This document shows, one piece after another, positions 35,001-47,189 of a stretch of DNA of 64,000 bases (position 1 is its first letter; each line of letters starts with the position of its first letter). A program made the position numbers and the translations under genes. Location: the NCBI GenBank assembly GCA_037962975.1, contig CM075673.1, positions 158,802,667 through 158,866,666 of the forward strand, in the 5' to 3' direction. The notes beneath the pieces are model-generated. The model was not told where the DNA came from, ran no database searches, and saw nothing but the letters and a program-made list of their open reading frames with translations. Source of the stretch: Clitoria ternatea. Lineage: Eukaryota > Streptophyta > Magnoliopsida > Fabales > Fabaceae.

Positions 35001-36353
35001 AATGCACAGAATAATATTTTGGGTGAAAAATCACGAATGATTAGTAGCCTTTCAAAACTTAGATGTCTTTGGGTGCAATGCAACACTGAGATTCAACTAT
35101 CTCAAGAATTAAAAAGAATTCTGGATGACACACATCATGTTACAAATTTGTCTGATTTGGCAACCACACATGTATCAACATCACATATATTAGAGCATTC
35201 ATTGAAGTTTCTTTTGATTGGAGTGGGAAGTTACTGTCAAGTTTTTGATACTCTTAGCAACAGCATAGCAAAGGTTTGCTATTCCTATTTGTGTTATTAA
35301 CCTTACTATTTAGAGAAAGTAGAATAATCTTTTATCGGTGAAAATATGAACATAAAATAATCTTTATTTTCTTGTGTATAACCTTTCTTGGCATCATCTT
35401 CGAATACCACATTTAATCAAGCCAAGTCACCGTGCTTTTATATGAGAAATTAGTCACTTGAACATTTCTTTTCACCTTCTTATTGCTAAGCTCGTTTCAT
35501 ATTCATTATATTATCTTTCATTATACGGAAAAGGTAAAGAAAAGAGAAGGCAAACAAGTGAGAATTTAAGTTCATATATATGTTTGGCATAAAAGTTCTA
35601 AACTGTTACCTAACCTTCTGCTATTGTTGGATACATAGAAAAACTATTAACTTTTGAAATTCTTAAAAAGTAGTTACCATGTTTATATTCTTAAAAGATT
35701 TCAACTTTGAAATTCAGTATAACAATTCAAATGCAGAAAATGTCTCTTTTGGATACATAGAAAAACTATTAACTTTTGAAATTCTTAAAAATTAGTTACC
35801 ATGTTTATATTCTTGAAGATTTCAACTTTGAAATTCAGTATAACAATTCAAATGCAGAAAATGTCTCTTTGAATAACCTACACAACTGTTTTCGTTCTTC
35901 ATACAGGAATTGACTACTAATGGATCTACTGAGTTTTCTTTGCCCGGGGACAATTTTCCTTATTGGTCAAGCCATGCTGGTGAAGGACATTCAGTACTTT
36001 TCAAAATACCTCATATCAGGGATTGGTTCCTGAAGGGAATGATTTTGTGCGTTGTTTATTCATCAACCTGTGAAAAATTACCAGACAATTGTCTCATTAG
36101 TATATTTGTTGTTAACTACACAAAGTGTACCATCCAAATATATAAGCGAGACACGATAATTTCCTTCAATGATGATGATTGGCAGGGAATAATATCAAAT
36201 CTTGGACCTGATGACAAAGTGGAGATTTGTGTTGCATTTGGGTGCGGATTGATTGTCAAGACGACAACTGTCTATTTACTAGGTGATACATCAATTATTG
36301 TGGATACAGAGCCTTCATCGAATCCAAGTAAAAGGCTTCGAAAAGACTTGTAA
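32053..36353 (+). CDS. TIR-NB-ARC-LRR disease resistance protein (TNL), five exons, intact
   Basis: Proposed exons 32053-32528, 32742-33855, 34122-34397, 34491-35273 and 35907-36353 join without a stop into 1031 residues; all introns are GT-AG and phases agree. The TIR domain (YDVFINFRGEDTR, residues 13-25; catalytic Glu at 86 in WCLMELEEIM) is followed by NB-ARC: P-loop GMGGLGKTT (about 217), kinase-2 VFIVLDDVS, TTRD, GGLPLALEVLGSYL, FLDICCFF and IHDLLRDMGREIV, where the usual MHD is IHD. Exons 3-4 encode leucine-rich repeats (LMEKLKILNLSHSKHL onward). Exon 5 holds a post-LRR domain (TEFSLPGDNFPYW). Such proteins are intracellular receptors for pathogen effectors; the TIR acts as an NAD-cleaving enzyme. 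Introns fall at the classic TNL places. Exact LRR number was not determined. Confidence 0.92.
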
Positions 36354-36814
36354 ACAGTATGAATATGTCCGGTAAAAGGCTGCCCTGTGCGTATACGCAC
36401 CTAAAGCAGAAATTCATCATGCAATGCTACTACTGCTGAGGTTTGATTTAACTTGTCTGCTGAGTGGGTATCGCATAGGGATATCTCACCTTAAGGATAT
36501 CATCAATTGTCAGCACTCAGCAGCTGTTCTTTCAGTCTCAGATTGCCATTGTTTCAATGAGAGGCTCATGACCTGGTTTTAGTTAAAGGAGTTGATACTT
36601 CGTATGGACATTGTGAGAAACCCTTCCTATTTATTCTTTGACTCTTACTATCACATGAAAGCTATTGTCATACTTAATGTAGAGTTGATGCCAATGAAAT
36701 GACTTGATTCAATTGCACAAATGTATTACTGTCTAGAAAGCTAACAAAAATGGTTTCCCCATACTTTTTATTGCCTTTTTTCTTCACTTGCAGCAAACAG
36801 AAAATTTTTGAGGG
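36354..36814 (+). other. 3' flank of the TNL gene
   Basis: Likely 3' untranslated and intergenic sequence. No further gene seen until the TNL relic. Confidence 0.4.
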
Positions 36815-37080
36815 ATGACTTTGGTTTTGCAAAAACTGAGAATTTTCCTCAGAACTAACGCTTTCAAGGAAATCAAGAAACTGAGACTTTTACAACTTAA
36901 TCATGTTGAACTCACTGGAAATTAGAAGTATGTTTCTGATAAACTGAGATGGGTGTGTTTGAAAGGATCCCCCTTATAAGTTATAATATATACCTGGTAG
37001 TTTGTATAAGTGAAGATCAGTTGCTATTATTGACTTCAAACACACTAATGTTAAACAAGATTAGAAGGAATGGAAGGTAT
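36815..37080 (+). pseudogene. Relic of a second TNL (exon 3 part)
   Basis: Reading across frames gives NAFKEIKKLRLLQLNHVEL, then SDKLRWV.LKGSPL and VAIIDFKHTNVKQ, which parallel KAFKKMKRLRLFQLDHVQL, KDLRWLYWQGFPL and VAIDVKYSGIKQ in exon 3 of the intact gene. Stops and shifts interrupt it and no other exon was found next to it. It shows the TNL was once one of a tandem pair, and this copy is diverged from its neighbour. Confidence 0.75.
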
Positions 37081-38309
37081 AACATTCACAATTTTCTAAA
37101 AAAAAATTCAAAGGTTGATACAGTTGTAATTCCCTGATTGAGCTTACATTATCAATATTTTAACGTAGCAGTTCAAATTCATTTCTTGCTTGCCATATTG
37201 ACGTGTGGTTTGAATTATAACATGCTACATAATGTGCCTAATGAAATTAATCCATGTCATTTAATTTATTGATATCCATTTTTCATGATCTGCCTTGAGG
37301 TTTTAAGCATATAGCATTGGGGGAATGCCAACGTCGTTCTTCTCTAAGCCATTGTTGGAGAGAATTTTGGGAGAAAGAAAAAGGAAAATGGATCATGTTG
37401 GAGAATTTTTTTTATGTCTATTTGATAAAATTAACAAATAAGTTAACTGAAAAAGTTAATAAGTTATTTGATTTAATTAAAATGTGTTTGGTAAAATAGT
37501 TTTTATATACAAAATGAAATAAAGAATATATTTTCTTTTAAAATAAATAAGAGTCTTTTATTTTAAAAATATATATATTAATAAAGATAAAAGTGTAAAA
37601 TATAAAACAAACCCGGAACTTATAAGTTCAAACACTATTTTAAGTACTTTTTTAAAATACTATCACAAGCTATTAAAATAAACTCATTTAAAAAAAAAAA
37701 CTATTTTATCTAACAATCTTTAAACGAATAAAATAAATTATATCTTACCTTGTTAAGTATATTCCTTGTTGTGTATCAATATAACATGGGGAGAGAGCAT
37801 TATTTAACTATGACCAACATATAAATTGTAATCTCTCCAATTTGGACAAAACATGGGTGGTCGTACGGTGGTAGAAAGGGATTATACCCTTGAAAACGAT
37901 TGTGAATTTGAACCGTAAACAATGCTATAAAAAAACAACTCTTTCCTTGAAAATTTTCGCGAACGACTATTGTTAGAAGTTTTAATTTTGAACAGCAACC
38001 AATAATATCCAAACCTTCACTCAGCCAAAAACATAATGTACAATTTTATTTGTTTTATTTGAAAAAAATTGACATATGGTAAGTATGTGGAAGTGTTGAG
38101 GTGACATTAACATTATTTACCTCAGCACCTAAGAGAGGTCAGGAATGGCAAATGGTTTCTTTGGTCAACCTAAAAATTTTAAGTGCTGGAAATTGTCAAT
38201 TTTTTTACTAAGGAGTTTTTCATGAATTATAAATTTTTCATGGGCTAAATTTAGGGTTAAACTTCAATTAAAACAATGTAAAATTTCTATTAACCATAGA
38301 AATAATATC
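37081..38309. other. AT-rich intergenic sequence
   Basis: Contains poly-A/T stretches and a possible small AT-rich inverted repeat around 37390-37720 (AAGTTAATAAGTTATTTGATT and AACTTATAAGTTC words). No gene or defined transposon. Confidence 0.35.
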
Positions 38310-39250
38310 ACTAGAATAAACTAGGGCATGGGACTAAGGGCAAAAAACCTATGTTTTTCCATGTCAATTCCTCTCATGCTAATTAGCCTCGAACCCCAAG
38401 TCACACACCCCTATATGGCGTAGGACGTAATGTCCCGTGCCATTTTCCAAGCCTAATGGGACATGAAACACCATGTCCCACACTCATTTCCAAGCCTATT
38501 ACATCCTACCTTTTATTTTATTATTATTATTATTATTAGTAGTAGTAGTAGTAGTAGTTAGTAACTAATTATTATTATTATTAATAACACATAAGATTAA
38601 TATAAATGAAAAATACACTAAATAAACAAATAACAAAACTACATATATAAAGTGTTTAGATAAAATAAAATACAAGACAAAATCCTAATAAACTTAATCA
38701 ATGTCTATGGTGAGAACAACAATAGGTCTTAGGGGCGTTGTTGAGTTTGGGGTGCTCCATGCCAGGGTTGGTGGGGTCTGGACAGTTGGGTACTATTGAG
38801 GGCCCTGACAATGTAGTCTATGGTGAAACTCCTTCTTCTTATCCTCTGAGACAAAGTGGTTATCGAGGGTAGCATTAAAATGCTAATGATTACCTGTGGA
38901 CGATCCACCATGCTGGGCTCTTGCTAGGCTGGCCATCTAGGTATGCAGCTAGGTGAAATGGCTCTACAACTCATGCATCTTTGCTAGCTAACCCCTAATG
39001 TTCTGCAACTCCTCTCAAAGGTGTGCCATCTCTAAATCTGCATGTAATGACTCAATGGTAGTTGAAGCGGGAGGATACTTCATTGAGGATGACACTTAAC
39101 AAATTTTGGAAGCTAAGGAGGCAGTGTCATAAAGGCGATCATGGTGCCTCTCGAAGGCGTGCCACCTCTAAGGTTAAATCCTTGCACCCAACTCAAGAGG
39201 ATTACCTCCAGCCTCAAGCTTAGCTAGGTGCCTATTAAACTTTTATTGTT
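38310..39250 (-). pseudogene. Possible CACTA-type transposon remnant with degraded ORF tail
   Basis: CACTAGAATAAACTAGGG at 38310 looks like a CACTA end and is followed by short recurring words (GGGACATG, CCAAGCCTA). On the minus strand at about 39230-38860 broken frames read HLAKLEAGGNPLELGARI, then FERHHDRLYDTASLAS and EELQNIRG.LAKMHEL, separated by stops. The layout suits the C-terminal, coiled-coil end of a plant En/Spm-associated ORF, but similarity is judged by eye. A (TTA)n(GTA)n microsatellite lies at 38516-38560. Confidence 0.3.
38516..38584. repeat. (TTA)n-(GTA)n compound microsatellite
   Basis: A run of TTA units is followed by AGTAGTAGTAGT and then TTA units again. Confidence 0.9.
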
Positions 39251-39870
39251 CATTAATACATTAAAAACTATGAATATATAATGCACAATTAATTAAATTT
39301 GAAACAAAATTAAAGTTAACTATGTACTACAACTTACGATAGTTTAGCACAATCGCTCATCAACAAAGTCCCTCTTATTGTTTCTAGTGAGTCACCATAA
39401 ACAACTCAGCTAGGTCAATTAGGCGTCAATATATCCCCTCCTACAAAAAAGAAACAGTTAAACAACTAAATGATTATTAAATTATACTATATAAATAAAT
39501 AAATAGAGAAATAACTTACCATCAATTCAGTAATGTAAGCTTGTGGTCGACTATTCGTGTGTGTGCACGACACCACCTTTAATGCTACTTTGGTTGTGCT
39601 ATTGTGCTCTCAGACCACCTTATATTTGGGCATATCTTACTCTGTGAGTAAGCTCATGCAACCTCCCTAACCATCTTAAATAAATTATACCACCATCTAA
39701 ATAGGAATTTTATTGCTCTTAAGTTTTATTAATAAACTCTCTAACCCATCTAATAAACTCACTTTTTAAACAGCTTCTATAGGGAAGTTCTAACATATAT
39801 CTGTAAACAATCCATATAAATATGCATTGTTAACACACCACTAAGTTACAACACATATATATTATTCAAG
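39251..39870. other. Intergenic sequence, no gene seen
   Basis: AT-rich with short non-coding frames only. Confidence 0.35.
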
Positions 39871-39877
39871 AACACCA

Positions 39878-40560
39878 TTAAACTCTAATAAGGAATTTAT
39901 AATTTATTTATTTTGTAATTTAAATTAGAAATTAAAAATTTATAATTAAAAACCTAGATTAAAAATGTAATACTCAAGTACATATTTAATTTGAAAATTT
40001 AAATTTTATAATTTATAATTAGCATTTCTTAATTGTTTTTATTAAAACCTTAAACTCTAATTAGGAATTTATAATTATTTATGTTAATCATTTTTAAACA
40101 GAAATTAAAAAATTTATTATTAACAAACCTAAATTAATTATGCAATACTCAAGCACATATTTAATTTTTAAATTTATAATTTTTTATTTTTTAATTTATA
40201 ATGAGCTTTTTCAAAATTTTTATTAAATCCTAAACTCTATTAGGAATTTTTTAATTTATATATTTTAAATTTTTATATAGAAATTAAAAGTTTCATGATT
40301 AACAAACCTAAATTAATTATGTAAGTTTCTAATTTTGTATTTTGTAATTTATGATTAATATCTATTAAACTTTTTAATACACCCTAAATTCTAAATAGGA
40401 ATTTATAATTTATTTTATATTTTATAATTAAAAATTAAAAATTAAAAAGATTTATGATTAACAAACATAATTTAATTATGTAATAATTTATAGTATCAAT
40501 TTTATTTGTAAGTTTCTAATTTTTATTTTTAATTTTTAATTAAAAAATTAATATATTATG
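39878..40560. repeat. AT-rich tandem repeat, about 170-bp unit, four copies
   Basis: AACTCTAATAAGGAATTTAT (39881), TAAACTCTAATTAGGAATTT (40051), TAAACTCTATTAGGAATTTT (40231) and AAATTCTAAATAGGAATTTAT (about 40386) begin successive units, each containing ACAAACCTAAATTAATTATGTAA or a variant. Spacing is 170, 180 and 155 bp. The array is diverged. Period resembles plant satellite monomers, but only four copies are present. Confidence 0.7.
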
Positions 40561-41317
40561 ATTCTTGGTAAATAAGTGTAAATTTTTATCCTGCCCAATG
40601 TGTATAATATATTGTAATACATAAACTTAAAGCATGTAATGTATCCTAGGGTTCAAATATCAATATTTTATAAAATATGATAAACTTGAGACTAATCTAA
40701 AAGTAAAGGAACTCAATAGGTTATTCACAGAGTTGTTTCAAATTCCATTTTGATTAAAATGTTCCTTCTTGTGTACAAATAAAACAACATTAATGAGGAT
40801 TAGAATGATCTCTTCTACGCAAAGAACCACAAAAAAAGAATTTTTGGGATCTTTAGAGGATTTGAAAGAAAGTTGAGTTTATGAAGAAATGAAAAGGAAT
40901 GGGTTGCTGCCCAATTTCTCTTATGCAATTCCTCTTGTATTTCTCCTAGGCTAATGAATCTACTTGCTCTTTACTTGATATCTATGCCACAATATATGAA
41001 TCAATCAATGATTACAACAAAAAACTAAACCAAGAGAATATATCAAAACAATTTCATACAAGGTTTGCACAATATTGAATTCTAAGTAAGAAAAATTCAA
41101 AACAATTAATTCAATTTGGTTATCTAAAAGTATACCTTTCTTGTTAATAAAAGCCACATTACATCCTCAACCTTACTAGGAATAAGTTGAAGGGATGATT
41201 TAAAAACATTAATTCTAATAGGTGTATACGACACCAGAGGACAAACAATAACAACAAAACCAAACATATTTGAACATCAAACACAAACCAAACACTTATA
41301 GGAAAATTAAGAATTTA
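40561..41317. other. Intergenic sequence, no gene seen
   Basis: No coding or repeat signal was recognised. Confidence 0.4.
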
Positions 41318-41814
41318 CACTACAACATTTATTAGTTTAGGCTACGGCTAAAAAACGTAGCCCAAAGTAGAAAAACTATGGCCTTACGTATAGGCCATAG
41401 TTTGGCCACAATTTGATCGTTGTGGTCTTTAACAATAGGCCATGGTTTTTTCTCTTGGGTGACACTATCAAGAAAACTGTGGCCTTAGGCTATGGAAGAG
41501 ACCATGCTTCTTCAATTGACCTAAAGTCATAGTTTAACATATCAAGTTTAGAATGCAGTTTTCAAAATGTGAGTTCACATCATAGACAATGGTTTACTAA
41601 ATTTGATAGTAGGCCATTTTTTTTTTGTTTGAAATTAGGCCGTGGTTACATAAGTGGGCTACATGTTAAGGTTATAGTTTACTTGTTGATTTTAGACCAC
41701 ACTTTTAATACTAGTTTAACCTATGATTACCAAACTAGTTCATTAATCCAATGCTTTTCAAAAAAGTTAATTTACTATTTATAATTGATTTTTTATAATT
41801 TTACCATTATAGTG
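41318..41814. mobile_element. Small CACTA-type non-autonomous element
   Basis: The left end is CACTACAACATTTATTAG, a typical CACTA terminus. Inside, words such as GGCCATAGTTT, GGCCACAATTT, GGCCATGGTTT and GGCCGTGGTTA recur in the first 340 bases, like subterminal repeats. A possible right end is TTACCATTATAGTG at 41814. The flanks TTA and TAA do not match as a 3-bp duplication, so the right edge is doubtful. Confidence 0.45.
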
Positions 41815-42904
41815 TAAGTTTTTAAAGATAATGACTAAAAATAAATTTTTAAGAGATCATGAACTAAAATGTTTAATCAACATGCCATCTCAAGAACTAT
41901 TATAGGATTTTAACATTAAGGAACCTAATTATGGTAAATAAATGGTGAATCATCAATTCATATAGTTAAAGCTAAAATAAATTAAAAGAAAATCAATGAT
42001 GCATATTTGTTCCATCCAACTAACTTAATTTTCCATCGGGTATTTCTTAAATCTGAGAAACTTTTTCCCTTCATCTAAGATACTGAAGCACTTCCTTTTC
42101 ATAGTAGTATTGTGAAACTCATTATATATGTTGAGCAATTGTTTTAGCCTGCAGTTCATCCAAACTCTCACCTAAATTTGCTCTCTTCATCCCCTAAAAA
42201 TAATAATGATAATAAGATCTTAAATATTTGCAATTGTAACAGACCTTCTCAATTCCATGATAGTACAGAGGAGTCACTAAATCATTTATTAAAAACAATC
42301 CATAATTTAGTTTCACTTACCAAGTTACCATAGGGGTACCTCAGGGAATAGAATGGATACATTGATGGCATATGATTTTCACATTTTGCCACCAATGATA
42401 CATGTAATAGGCTGAATAGTTGCATAAATGAGAGGAGCTCGCTTGCTTACAATGCCAAAATTGGTATTAACTGTATATCCTTACTTTTGATAATTTCTTT
42501 TAGTCCTTGCATCAGTCAATGGTTTGCTTGTGTGTGTTTGTTTGTTTATTTTAATGTTTTATAATGCTAGTTTTATTGGCTGGTTGTGTTCATATTAGGA
42601 CAATATAAAAGAGAAGTTTTGCTTATGTGACAATTTTATGCTTAGTTAAGGATGACCCTATTATACTGCCAAAGTCTTTGAATGGTATATGGCACGAGTT
42701 TTCAATGCTTAGTTGTGTGTGCATTTCAATGTTGAATCAGAAAATTCCTTTCCAATAGAAAATAAGATAAATGCATGATGATGAATGAAGCGTTAGTTTC
42801 TTCCATTTTCCTCCTTCATCCTAACTTCTAGTATGTTAAGAATTATTTGTTTTAATTTTTGAAGAGTTGGTAAATTTAGTTTCACAATTATCTTGAAATT
42901 GAGT
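41815..42904. other. Intergenic sequence with a weak minus-strand frame
   Basis: Minus-strand reading at about 42200-42020 gives ANLGESLDELQAKTIAQH and MKRKCFSILDEGKKFLRF, which look like once-coding sequence, but I do not recognise the family. Nothing else is supported. Confidence 0.25.
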
Positions 42905-43730
42905 ATGTAAGTAAGCAACCAGATGCTGTCCAAGAACCTGTTAGAAGGCAATCTATGTTTGTTCAAGAGGCTATTATAAGGGAAACAAATGCTATAAGGC
43001 AATCAGTTTTGGTTCATGAGCCTAATGTTCATGAGCATGGTGTTAAGGAACTGACTTTTATTAAAAAGCCTACTTGTAGGCAATCAACTACATTTCATGA
43101 GCCTATAAGCAGGCAACCAAATGTTGTCCAAGGATCTCTTCATGCCCACTCACCGGCCCAATCAATATCAAGGTCAAATCCGACTGACCCTATTTCTAAT
43201 GACCAACTCAGTGCCTTTAACTGAAAAGTCCTACAATAGAGCTACTAAAAGGATTGTGATATGCGTGGAAGTAAGGAAAATGCAGAAAAACAATACTTTA
43301 TTACATTGAGTTAAGCTTCATTATTCATTTGTAAAATTTTGAGTTGCAGGAAGAGATTTTGTCCCAACAATTGTGACTCCTCACATTTAAGTCATCACAT
43401 GTGACTCATGAGATCACAAGGTATATCTTAGCAATGATGGCGATTCCTGCAGATGAATGGAAAAAATATTCTATGAAAGTGAGAGGTGCTTTATTTAACT
43501 ATTTTAAGGTTAGCAAATCATTTTTGAATGTTATTATATCTTTATCTTGGAAGAAATTTCCATACATCTTGTTTGTGTTGGATAAATTTAAGTTTGCAAC
43601 TCCATGTGATAGTAGCATGGTGAGAACTATTCAAAACCGAACGTGTAATGATCATTACCTTGATTTGCTATCAAAGGATAAGGATGCAACATTCAAACAA
43701 GTAGACTCTACTTAGGACGCGTCTAATGTC
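42905..43730 (+). pseudogene. Unrecognised coding remnant with EP/RQ repeats
   Basis: An open frame at 42955-43224 contains a loose repeat of the form RQ-x5-6-EP (RQSMFVQEAII, RQSVLVHEPNV, RQSTTFHEPIS). A second open stretch at 43401-43715 reads AMMAIPADEWKKYSMKVRGALFNYF. They may belong to one broken gene upstream of the MULE. Similar EP-rich N-terminal repeats occur in some CACTA-associated proteins, but I cannot assign it. Confidence 0.3.
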
Positions 43731-43863
43731 CTCAGACGTTTTTGGTCAATGAAGCCTGCAAAATTCTGACACATTGTTGATATCTTTTAGCAATTATTTT
43801 TGACAGTAGATGTAATCTAAGGGTCACATGGGCAGGTAAAATATTAAAAGGGGACTGGATAGA

Positions 43864-44124
43864 TCCGGTTATGTGTACATGTTTTTTTTTTCCGAAAATA
43901 AAAGCTTGAAGGGTGTTTTTGTAATTGACTGGGGAGATATTGTTGGAAATGCATATCTGCATACATTGCAAATTGGACACGCTTCACTCTTAAATTTTAT
44001 GAATCTAGATTATCACTCCAAAGCTGAACGGCAAAGTTTCTTGGTTCCATGGCAAATCGGGTGTGTAATTTTTTTTTTAATGGATTCACATATTTTTGAA
44101 ATAAGTTTTGTTAAGCTTGCTTAA
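43864..44124 (+). other. Unrecognised open frame
   Basis: About 83 codons containing WGDIVGNAYLHTLQIGHASL and a later KAERQSFLVPWQIG. No family recognised. It sits between the broken frame at 43.4 kb and the MULE and could be a host fragment or transposon part. Confidence 0.2.
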
Positions 44125-44227
44125 AATATTTTTTTGATAAAATACATAAGTAATATCTACAATAAGATTGTTATTCTGGATGTTAACATTGATAACAGTT
44201 TATTATAATTAGCATTATCAGTATTGT

Positions 44228-44238
44228 TTTTATTTATT

Positions 44239-44288
<50 letters not shown>

Positions 44289-44334
44289 ACATAGTCAGTT
44301 TTAATATTATTATTATTACTATTATTATTATTAT

Positions 44335-44366
<32 letters not shown>

Positions 44367-44367
44367 T
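44228..44367. repeat. (ATT)n and (TAG)n microsatellites
   Basis: TTTATTTATTTATT, then about 16 ATT units, a unique 22-bp break, more ATT units and about 12 TAG units. The MULE frame starts about 60 bp later. Confidence 0.95.
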
Positions 44368-44429
44368 GATTATAATTTTGAAAGTATGTTTCTGTCATAT
44401 ACTGGTTGTAGGTTAATGTTGAAGAAAGG

Positions 44430-46556
44430 ATGGGTAATCCAAGATTTGTTGACTTACTAGCGAAAATGGAAGACATTTCACCGGCACAAGTTCGATGTAT
44501 GTGTTTTATGGATTTAGAGGAAGCATACCTGTTTTATAATAAGTATGGGAAGTCAAATGGGTTTAGTATAAGAAAAAATAGGAGATGAAAAAACAAGAAT
44601 GAAAAATTGATATGGCAGCAGTTTACGTGTTCAAGTGAAGGGGTTAGGCATGTAAGACTAACCAATTTGGGCAACAGACAAAGAGATCATTGGCGTAAGA
44701 CTAGATTTGGTTGTTTGGCAGAAATGCAGATACAATTCGATTCGGAACGAGAAGATTGGTTTGTGAATTTTTTCTACGATGACCATACCCATTGTTTGGT
44801 GGGGGACAATTACAGCGGGTTGTTAAGATCTCATCGAAAAATGTTAGATGCCGACGTGACTCAAATGGAAATTATGAGGAGCAGTGGGATTAGTACAACG
44901 AAAGTGTACAACACATTTGCAACACAGTCTGGAAAGTATGATCTAATTGGGTTTAGGCGGAAAGACATCTATAATATGGTACAAAAATCATGACTATTGG
45001 AGGATTCAGAAGTGGCGGAGGCGGAGAAATTCTTGGTTGCGTTGCATGAGGTTGATCCATATCTGTTTTGGAGTCATCAGATTAGCGACGATGGAAGATT
45101 GTTATATTTGTTTTGGTGTGACGGAATCAGTCGGCAAGACTACCAGATTTTTGGTGATGTGTTAGCATTTGATGCGACATACAAAAGAAACAAGTATAAG
45201 TGTCCGGTTGTGATCTTGAGTGGTGTGAATCATCACAAGCAAACTTGTGTTTTTGGATGTGCTTTGGTATCAGACGAGCGGATCCCAACATATGTGTGGT
45301 TGCTGGAACAGTTTCTAATTGCGAGTGAGGGTAAAATGCCAAAGTGTGTCATTACAGATGGTGATCAAGTAATGAAGCAAGCGATTAGTCGAGTATTTCC
45401 AGATGCTTATCATAGGCTATGTAGTTGGCATTTGATAAGGAATGTTACAGCTAAATTTCATAACCCCAGGTTCACTAAGATGTTTACTAAATGTATGCTT
45501 AGTGATTGTACCATTGTCCAGTTTGACGATAAGTGGAATGCTGCTTTACTGGAATGTGACTTGGTTCATGATGTTTATGCACAGGAGTTGTATGCGAAGA
45601 GAAAATACTAGGCGACGGCGTATTTGAAGGGGAATTTCTTTGCGGGCCTGCGAACAACTTCTCGATGTGAAGGTTTACATGCCCAAATGGGCCGGTACGT
45701 TGATGTAAGGAATAACCTGAAAGAATTTTTATTCAACTTTTACAGGTGTGTTTCACACATGCGTAACAATGAGGTAGAGGAAGATTTCAAGTCAATGTAT
45801 GCAGAACCGGTGATGGTGACCCATGCTGTGATGTTGGAAAGTTTTGGTGCGAGTCTGTATACAAGAAACGTCTTCGGTGACTTTCGTTTGTTGTTGGAAA
45901 AGTCAGGAGGGTATCAAGTTGTTGACATTTTGCGAGGCATATCTCAAACAAGCTACAAGGTTACATTCACGTCAAACAACCACGTTGATAGAATCGTCTC
46001 ACATTGGGAAAGTTGTGACGAGATCCTTTGCTCATGCATGGGGATGGAATCGTCAGGTTTACCGAGTGTGCATATTCTGACTGTGTTGAAGTATTTAGAT
46101 CTTGAGTACCTACCCTCATGTTTGGTTTATTGAAGATGGACGAAAAATGCAAAAATGGGTGTCAGCATCTGCGATGGTTATGCTTTGGCATCTGATGACC
46201 CTGAAAAAAAATTTAAACTTTGGTTTGGTGTGTTGAACTTCGCGGCACGTGATATTTGTTGTCTTGCTTGTGTTTCAGAGGAAGACTTCAGAGATATGAG
46301 GAAAAGGCTTGCTGATGAAAAAAAAGGTTACTTGCTAAATATGGTCAAATCGCAGGAGTTGGGGCCCAAATTGGGAACTCTAATGAGTCCATCAACCGCA
46401 ATACTGCAAGTGCAAATGAAGTTTATATTGGAACACGTCATGTTACGAGATGTTCTATCGGTAAACAACCAGGACATACAAGGAGGAAGTGTCGAACACT
46501 CAACTCAGGGGAAGGACCATCTTGTTCACACAATGTCATGTACTGATAGTGTGTAA
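44430..46556 (+). pseudogene. MULE transposase, FAR1/FHY3 type, broken by stops only
   Basis: A single frame of 709 codons runs from ATG 44430 to TAA 46556 with no frameshift. It contains a FAR1-type DNA-binding region (AYLFYNKYGKSNGFSIRK, then C and H ligands in FTCSSEG...FGCLAEM...HTHCL), the MULE transposase core (FGDVLAFDATYKRNKYKCP, PKCVITDGDQVMKQAI, FPDAYHRLCSWHLIRN; the D, D and downstream E region are present), GLRTTSRCEGLHAQM, a SWIM zinc finger (about 46020-46075) and RWTKNAKMG. In-frame stops: TGA 44586-44588, TGA 44991-44993, TAG 45609-45611 and TGA 46131-46133. At 45609 the residue expected in this family is Trp. It is convergent with the ULP1-like gene at 47190-49556. MULE ends were not located. 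Confidence 0.88.
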
Positions 46557-47189
46557 TGTTGACTGTTTTATCTTATATTAAGAATTTGGAAGATTCATAA
46601 ATGTGTTGAATGGAATTTAAAGTTTTAAAATTAAATTATATGCATTATATTTTTGTAAATAAAGTTTTTTGATTATCATTTGTGAGTAAAGATAATCTAC
46701 TAACTACCAAACAGGTAAATCATCTACTGACTACCAAACAGGTAAATCAAATTCGATTCTATCCGTTAAAGTTAATATTTAAATCATGTAAAATCATTTG
46801 TAATCCTATTTTTGTTATAAAAAGCAAAGAATGTTCATATCTTAACAACAATACGTTACACATGTTATAAAAGCTTCATTTGTTAACGTATAAAGAAGAT
46901 TTGGAACGTGACAATATGTTAAAATAATACATTATGTGTTTTAATACATTTTCCCATTGTGTTTTAGATTGAAATTCAGCGTAGCAAGACAAAGTGATCC
47001 ATAAAAATCACACACAGCCATGAAACGAAACATGAAAATTAAAACTTCATTACAGTTCAAACGATTTACTACAAATAAAATTCATACAAACTGAAACCGA
47101 GCGGTCTTACAAACTGAAACTTGAAACTACTTAAACAACATAAAAACACATCACTTAACCACGTCAGACAATTTGGTTAACAAGGTCAA
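46557..47189. other. Spacer between MULE transposase and ULP1-like gene
   Basis: AT-rich with a short duplication (CTACTAACTACCAAACAGGTAAAT, twice, near 46690-46745). No gene. Confidence 0.4.

Noticed and set aside
37390..37720. AT-rich MITE
   Set aside because: Possible inverted words are too short and AT-biased, and no target duplication was found.
41318..41814. Confident complete CACTA MITE
   Set aside because: The left end is good, but the right end and the 3-bp duplication do not match, so it is kept only at moderate confidence.
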